Positions 30,697 through 34,909 of a stretch of 34,909 nt of DNA are shown here, one piece after another (the stretch's first letter is position 1; each line of letters starts with the position of its first letter). Made by a program: the position numbers and the translations under genes. Location: assembly GCA_947373225.1 (NCBI GenBank), contig CANBWX010000023.1:1-34909 (forward strand), given 5' to 3'. This stretch comes from Flavobacteriaceae bacterium. GTDB taxonomy: Bacteria > Bacteroidota > Bacteroidia > Flavobacteriales > Flavobacteriaceae. Below the pieces are notes generated by a model. It was not told where the DNA came from. It saw only the letters and a list, made by a program, of their open reading frames with translations, and made no database searches.

Positions 30697-31242
30697 TTAA
30701 TTATCCCAACTACAAGCATCAATTTCCCAATTATTTCCCTTTTTAATAAAAATTCCTTCATAGCCAATTCCAGATAATTTTCCAGAAGTTTCAGAGAATC
30801 GAATTAATACAATTTCGTAATTTCTTAAAAAAATTGGAGAAGAAAATTCAGCAATTGAACCATCGAATGCCTTTCCAAATTTATTATAGTCATCAGTTCC
30901 TTCCTTATAAATTGCTTGTGTATTTTCCTTTTCAATTATTTTTAAATTAGGAAAATAATCTTGATTCCAATATATAACTTTTGGATTTTTTATACTCTGC
31001 TTAATATAATCTAATTCGGATTTATCAAATATTGGAGATTCATATTTTTCTTTGCAATTTTCAATTTTAACGAGAGTTGCTATTTTTTGAACATTCAAAT
31101 ATGAAGCTGACAAAAAATTTTTCAAAATATAATTTATCAGCAATTTAGTTTCTGCTTTATATTCAGTTTCTGCTTGTGATTCTTGGCAAAAAAGTAAATT
31201 ACAAAAAAATAAAAGCATTATAATTGATATTCCCTTTTTCAT
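30697..31242 (-). CDS. Hypothetical secreted protein (181 residues)
   Basis: I do not recognise this protein. It has a clear signal peptide (MKKGISIIMLLFFCNLLFCQ) and an exported body of about 160 residues, with mixed charged and aromatic segments (LDYIKQSIKNPKVIYWNQDYFPNLKI; IVLIRFSETSGKLSGIGYEGIFIKKGNNWEIDACSWDN). The ending with a strand and NNWEIDACSW is common in small secreted Bacteroidota proteins of unknown role. Base use is more AT-rich than its neighbours, which may mean more recent arrival. It is separated from the LysM gene by about 120 bases of AT-rich sequence. Confidence 0.78.
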   Translation of the reverse strand: MKKGISIIMLLFFCNLLFCQESQAETEYKAETKLLINYILKNFLSASYLNVQKIATLVKIENCKEKYESPIFDKSELDYIKQSIKNPKVIYWNQDYFPNLKIIEKENTQAIYKEGTDDYNKFGKAFDGSIAEFSSPIFLRNYEIVLIRFSETSGKLSGIGYEGIFIKKGNNWEIDACSWDN

Positions 31243-31365
31243 TTTTTCTTGAAATTTATACTAAATAATTATTATTTCAGAACACTATTTTCTACTTCCA
31301 ATTAAAACAAATCCTTTTCTCTATAACTGGATTCAAAGTCAAGAAAACAGGGCAAGCTAACTTCC

Positions 31366-33339
31366 TTATTTCGCTTCTTTTATTGTTAAATCAGTCTCAT
31401 AATATAAAATATAAACGCCTTTATTGGCGTAACCGCCGTCGCTTTTTCTATAAAATTCAAACTTGTTATCAACCTGCTCCGTTGCAATAGTTTCTGCTTC
31501 GTCCTGATAACTTTTGCCTTGTGACAAACGCATCATTGTATCGAAAGTAACATCAAAACCACGAGTTGCATATCCTGATGGATAAATGTTATTTTTCTTT
31601 CTATATTCATTTTCGAAAACCAATGCTTCTGGAGATTTATTTTCGCGAGTTACCGAAGGATACATTAATTTCAATTTTACCAAATTTCCGAATTCAATTT
31701 CATCTGTATCCAAAGTTTCATTAGGACTTAAAATAACCAATTGCACTTTGTAATTTGCCATTGAACCAAGCATCGTATTCATTGTAGCTTTTATCATTCC
31801 TGTATTGGCAGTTTCCAGAATGACATAATTTATTTTGTCTTTTACAAATAAACTTTTCAAGCTTTCGGCAGCTAAACTTCCATTTTCTTGAAGAGCGGCA
31901 AATTGAACTTCTTTCTGATTTTCCTTGATATATTGTCGAACCGATTCTTTTTTCTTGTCGATAACTGCAATAATATTTCCTGATTTTGCAATCATAAAAT
32001 CGAACATTGCTTTTTTGGTAACTTCAACCGTAGGAATGGTTTGGTATAAATTTGCATATGAATTCCCTATATCTTTTGACAAAGGCGAAATAACAGGAAC
32101 ATTATTTTTACCAACTATTTCGGCCGTTTTTTCGACATTACTTTGGTAAAACGGACCAACAATTGCATCGGCATCTTCAAGATGATTTTCTTGAATTATA
32201 TTCGGAATATTTGAAGCAGTTTTCGTTTCTTGTGAATCAAATATTTTAACATCGATAGGAATTCCGATACTTCGAGCAGAATCTATTGCCACCAAAGCAC
32301 CTGAATAAAAATCAAGTGTCATATTCAAAAATTTGTCTTTTTTCAATCTCGTTGAAGTTGAATTTATAGTATCCTCTTCGATTTTAGACAAATCAAAAGG
32401 CAATAATAACACCAGTTTTTTTCGAGTAGAATTTCCACTTTTATTCGATAAAGAAACAGGTACTTTTTTTAATTCTTTCGAAATCAAAGTTGTTGAAGGC
32501 ACTTTCAAAATCATAAATTCTTTGACACCGTTTTCTATATCCGGATTAAGATTTATGAGTTCGTCAGTAGTCATGCCGAATTTTTTCGATAAACTATATA
32601 AAGTTTCTTTCGATTGCACCTCATAATCAGAATATTCAATTTTCTTAACAACTTTCGTCGGATTTGGTTTTGCTATTTCTTTCTTAGTTTCAATAACGGC
32701 AATTTTGGGTGCTTTCGGAGTATTTCCTTTTATCAGTAATTTGTATCCAATGGGTAAATTTGGAATAATTTCTGGGTTACGTTTTTCTAATTCGGCAATA
32801 GAAATTCCGTATAATTTGGCAATAGAAAATTTTGTTTCCTTTGGATAAACAACATGGTAAACCGCTTTTTCTTGACTTGGAACTGTAGTTTTAGACGCCG
32901 TACTTTTCGAAACTACATTCGACGGAATCGTTAATGTTTGTCCAATTTGCATGCCTAGTTTTTCTAGTTCTGGATTGGCTTTCTTCAACGCTTCATCCGA
33001 AATACCATATTTTTTTTCAATACCAAACAAAGTCTCTTTTGGTTCTACTTTATGTGTTTGAACTGTCGGATTGCTTTTAGTTGCTGGCACTACTTTTGGC
33101 TTAGCCTCAATAATTGCTTTCGAAGTTTTATTTGGTATCAGCAAAACCGTATTTGGCTTTAAGCCGGTTATTGCATCAGGATTTAATTGGTAAATATCAT
33201 GAGGTGTCACGTTGTATTTTTGCGCAATTTGGGTAATTGTCTCCCCTTTTTCTACTTTATGTGTTACATTTTTGGCCTGTGAAAACGCGGTAAATGTAAA
33301 AACCAAAGTTGCCAAACAAATTGTAAAAAGGTATTTCAT
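31366..33339 (-). CDS. LysM repeat protein with periplasmic-binding-like domain
   Basis: A secreted peptidoglycan-binding protein of 657 residues. After a signal peptide (about 1-22) come four LysM domains: HKVEKGETITQIAQKYNVTP, HKVEPKETLFGIEKKYGIS, HVVYPKETKFSIAKLYGIS and YEVQSKETLYSLSKKFGMT, each ending with an LLIPN- or LTIPS-like strand. A linker leads to a domain with KLVLLLPFDLSK, FLNMTLDFYSGALVAIDSAR and DADAIVGPFYQSNVEKTAEIVGKNNVPVISPLSK, the pattern of type I periplasmic-binding proteins such as LppC/LpoA-like regulators. A role in peptidoglycan upkeep is plausible by analogy with LpoA but not shown. It lies directly after guaA, separated by a terminator. Confidence 0.9.
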   Translation of the reverse strand: MKYLFTICLATLVFTFTAFSQAKNVTHKVEKGETITQIAQKYNVTPHDIYQLNPDAITGLKPNTVLLIPNKTSKAIIEAKPKVVPATKSNPTVQTHKVEPKETLFGIEKKYGISDEALKKANPELEKLGMQIGQTLTIPSNVVSKSTASKTTVPSQEKAVYHVVYPKETKFSIAKLYGISIAELEKRNPEIIPNLPIGYKLLIKGNTPKAPKIAVIETKKEIAKPNPTKVVKKIEYSDYEVQSKETLYSLSKKFGMTTDELINLNPDIENGVKEFMILKVPSTTLISKELKKVPVSLSNKSGNSTRKKLVLLLPFDLSKIEEDTINSTSTRLKKDKFLNMTLDFYSGALVAIDSARSIGIPIDVKIFDSQETKTASNIPNIIQENHLEDADAIVGPFYQSNVEKTAEIVGKNNVPVISPLSKDIGNSYANLYQTIPTVEVTKKAMFDFMIAKSGNIIAVIDKKKESVRQYIKENQKEVQFAALQENGSLAAESLKSLFVKDKINYVILETANTGMIKATMNTMLGSMANYKVQLVILSPNETLDTDEIEFGNLVKLKLMYPSVTRENKSPEALVFENEYRKKNNIYPSGYATRGFDVTFDTMMRLSQGKSYQDEAETIATEQVDNKFEFYRKSDGGYANKGVYILYYETDLTIKEAK

Positions 33340-33371
33340 GATTTTATATTATAAAATTATAGTAAAACAAA

Positions 33372-33406
33372 ACGGTATCAAATATATTCTAATAATTTGA
33401 TACCGT
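33372..33406 (-). terminator. Terminator of guaA
   Basis: A perfect 12-base stem ACGGTATCAAAT with an 11-base loop lies 60 bases beyond the guaA stop. On the minus strand TTTTGTTTT follows. The same stretch leads into the LysM gene promoter region. Confidence 0.78.
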
Positions 33407-33466
33407 CCATGTAAAGTAAACTAAAAACAATGACATTTTATTGTCAAAAAGAAAAAAATTATAGTA

Positions 33467-34909
33467 TTATTCCCATTCGATCGTTGCTGGCGGTTTTGAA
33501 CTAATATCATACACCACACGATTAACACCTTTTACTTTATTGATTATGTCATTTGATACCTTCATCAAGAAATCATAAGGTAAATGTACCCAGTCAGCAG
33601 TCATTCCATCAGTAGATTCTACCGCACGAAGTGCCACCACTTTTTCGTAAGTACGCTCATCCCCCATTACTCCTACGCTATTTACGGGAAGCAAAATGGC
33701 TCCAGCTTGCCAAACTTTGTCGTACAATCCCCAAGATTTCAATCCGTCGATGAAAACTTTATCTACATCTTGCAAAATTTGCACTTTTTCGGGTGTAATA
33801 TCGCCCAATATTCTAATGGATAATCCAGGTCCAGGAAAAGGATGTCTTCCTAATAATTCTGGATCAATTCCTAAAGTGGCTCCTACACGACGCACTTCAT
33901 CTTTGAAAAGCATGCGCAAAGGTTCTACAATTTTTAATTTCATATAATCCGGCAAACCACCCACATTATGGTGCGATTTTATAGTTGCCGATGGTCCTTT
34001 TACCGAAACTGATTCGATAACATCAGGATAAATAGTTCCTTGAGCCAGCCATTTTACATCTTCAATAAGATGTGATTCATCATCGAAAACTTCGATAAAT
34101 ACACGTCCGATGATTTTACGTTTGGTTTCAGGATCACTAACTCCAGCTAATTCAGAAAGAAAACGATCTCCAGAATCTACGCCTTTCACGTTCAATCCCA
34201 TTCCTTTATATTGATCCAAAACGCTTTGGAATTCATTTTTTCGAAGCAAACCATTATTTACAAAAATGCAATACAGGTTTTTGCCAATCGCTTGATGCAA
34301 TAAAACGGCAGCTACTGTAGAATCTACTCCTCCCGAAAGTCCTAGAACCACTTTATCGTCTTGCAATTTCTCTTTTAATTCCGCCACCATTTCTTCAACG
34401 AAAGCATTTGGCGTGAAATTTTGAGGAACATGAGCAATTTTTACAAGAAAATTTTCTAGCATTTTCGATCCATCGGTAGAGTGAAAAACCTCAGGATGAT
34501 ATTGAATAGCATAAGTTGTTTCGCCTTCAATTTTATAAGCTGCGAATTCTACATCGTGCGTACTAGCCAGTTTTACACCGTTTGTTGGCAAGGCTTTAAT
34601 ACTATCGCTGTGACTCATCCAAACCTGGCTATTTTCGGAAACACCTTCAAAGAAAAGTTCGTCTTCTTTGATATAAGATAAATTAGCTCTACCATATTCT
34701 CTGGTGTTTGAAGCAGCAACTTCACCACCACTAAAATGGGCTAAATATTGCGCGCCGTAACAAACAGCGAGCATAGGAAGTTTTCCTCTAATTTGGGATA
34801 AATCAGGATGTGGAGCGTCTTCTCCGCGAACAGAAAAAGGGCTTCCTCCAAGAATTACGGCTTTATAACTTGATAAATCACTCGGAAAATGATTGTATGG
34901 GAAAATTTC
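33467..34909 (-). CDS. guaA: GMP synthase (glutamine-hydrolysing), 5' end outside window
   Basis: GuaA makes GMP from XMP, with ATP and glutamine, in the cytoplasm. The frame is open to the window edge (480 residues seen, so about 30 N-terminal residues are missing). The glutaminase domain shows [12 protein letters not shown], the nucleophile in LAVCYGAQ, and [12 protein letters not shown] with the His-Glu of the triad. The synthetase domain has the PP-loop [14 protein letters not shown] near position 190 of the visible part and [12 protein letters not shown], and ends in the GMP synthase signature with [13 protein letters not shown]. It reads away from the window edge and ends in a terminator before the LysM gene. 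Certain. Confidence 0.97.
   Translation of the reverse strand, partial: EIFPYNHFPSDLSSYKAVILGGSPFSVRGEDAPHPDLSQIRGKLPMLAVCYGAQYLAHFSGGEVAASNTREYGRANLSYIKEDELFFEGVSENSQVWMSHSDSIKALPTNGVKLASTHDVEFAAYKIEGETTYAIQYHPEVFHSTDGSKMLENFLVKIAHVPQNFTPNAFVEEMVAELKEKLQDDKVVLGLSGGVDSTVAAVLLHQAIGKNLYCIFVNNGLLRKNEFQSVLDQYKGMGLNVKGVDSGDRFLSELAGVSDPETKRKIIGRVFIEVFDDESHLIEDVKWLAQGTIYPDVIESVSVKGPSATIKSHHNVGGLPDYMKLKIVEPLRMLFKDEVRRVGATLGIDPELLGRHPFPGPGLSIRILGDITPEKVQILQDVDKVFIDGLKSWGLYDKVWQAGAILLPVNSVGVMGDERTYEKVVALRAVESTDGMTADWVHLPYDFLMKVSNDIINKVKGVNRVVYDISSKPPATIEWE

Noticed and set aside
33467..34909. guaA as a truncated pseudogene
   Set aside because: The frame is open to the window edge and all catalytic motifs are present; only the window cuts it.

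Overview
This window looks like the chromosome of a Flavobacterium-like member of the Bacteroidota. The evidence is the AT-rich, A-padded sequence, the lack of Shine-Dalgarno sites, several promoters of the TTG-N19/22-TAnnTTTG type, and gene families typical of the group (SecA with a large internal insert, DUF2795, DUF3810, DUF4268, PduO-type adenosyltransferase, LysM protein beside guaA). Genes are dense and on both strands. I see no rRNA, tRNA, CRISPR array, phage or insertion sequence. Both ends cut through genes: a 2-oxoacid dehydrogenase E2 gene on the left and guaA on the right.

Layout. Positions 1-9030 hold E2 and a family 2 glycosyltransferase (-), an ABC-F ATPase (+), a small unknown gene (-), an FKBP lipoprotein (+), an unusual zinc-ribbon SDR (-), a methyltransferase (+) and a lipoprotein (-). 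Positions 9300-14500 hold an ABC ATPase, a cobalamin adenosyltransferase, a DUF2795 gene and secA, all +. Positions 14559-20566 form the most interesting locus: two nearly identical genes for a small secreted or anchored cysteine protein, one preceding an outer-membrane barrel gene with a CxCC N-terminus, the other preceding a TonB-dependent receptor and a double PepSY membrane protein. An MFS transporter and a 36-residue lysine-rich protein follow. Positions 22235-24215 hold pepD behind a RelE-type toxin-antitoxin pair (-). Positions 24300-34909 hold DUF3810, NDH-2, an ECF sigma factor with a membrane protein, PlsC-like acyltransferase, NUDIX, DUF4268, DUF3820, a secreted unknown, a LysM/periplasmic-binding fusion and guaA.

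The central locus reads as an envelope uptake cassette, probably for a thiol-binding metal; the metal is inference only. The small-protein module was duplicated as a unit that runs from an upstream hairpin through the small gene and an intergenic palindrome to the start codon of the next gene. Both copies appear to use a CTG start codon. The hairpin occurs three times, and its differences keep the stem paired. Copy 2 has no T tract and the downstream small gene has lost its promoter motif, so one long transcript from 14617 to about 20563 is plausible.

A second theme is short repeats. Several families occur in intergenic hairpins, and some seem to have entered coding regions as linker peptides (E2 and the methyltransferase).
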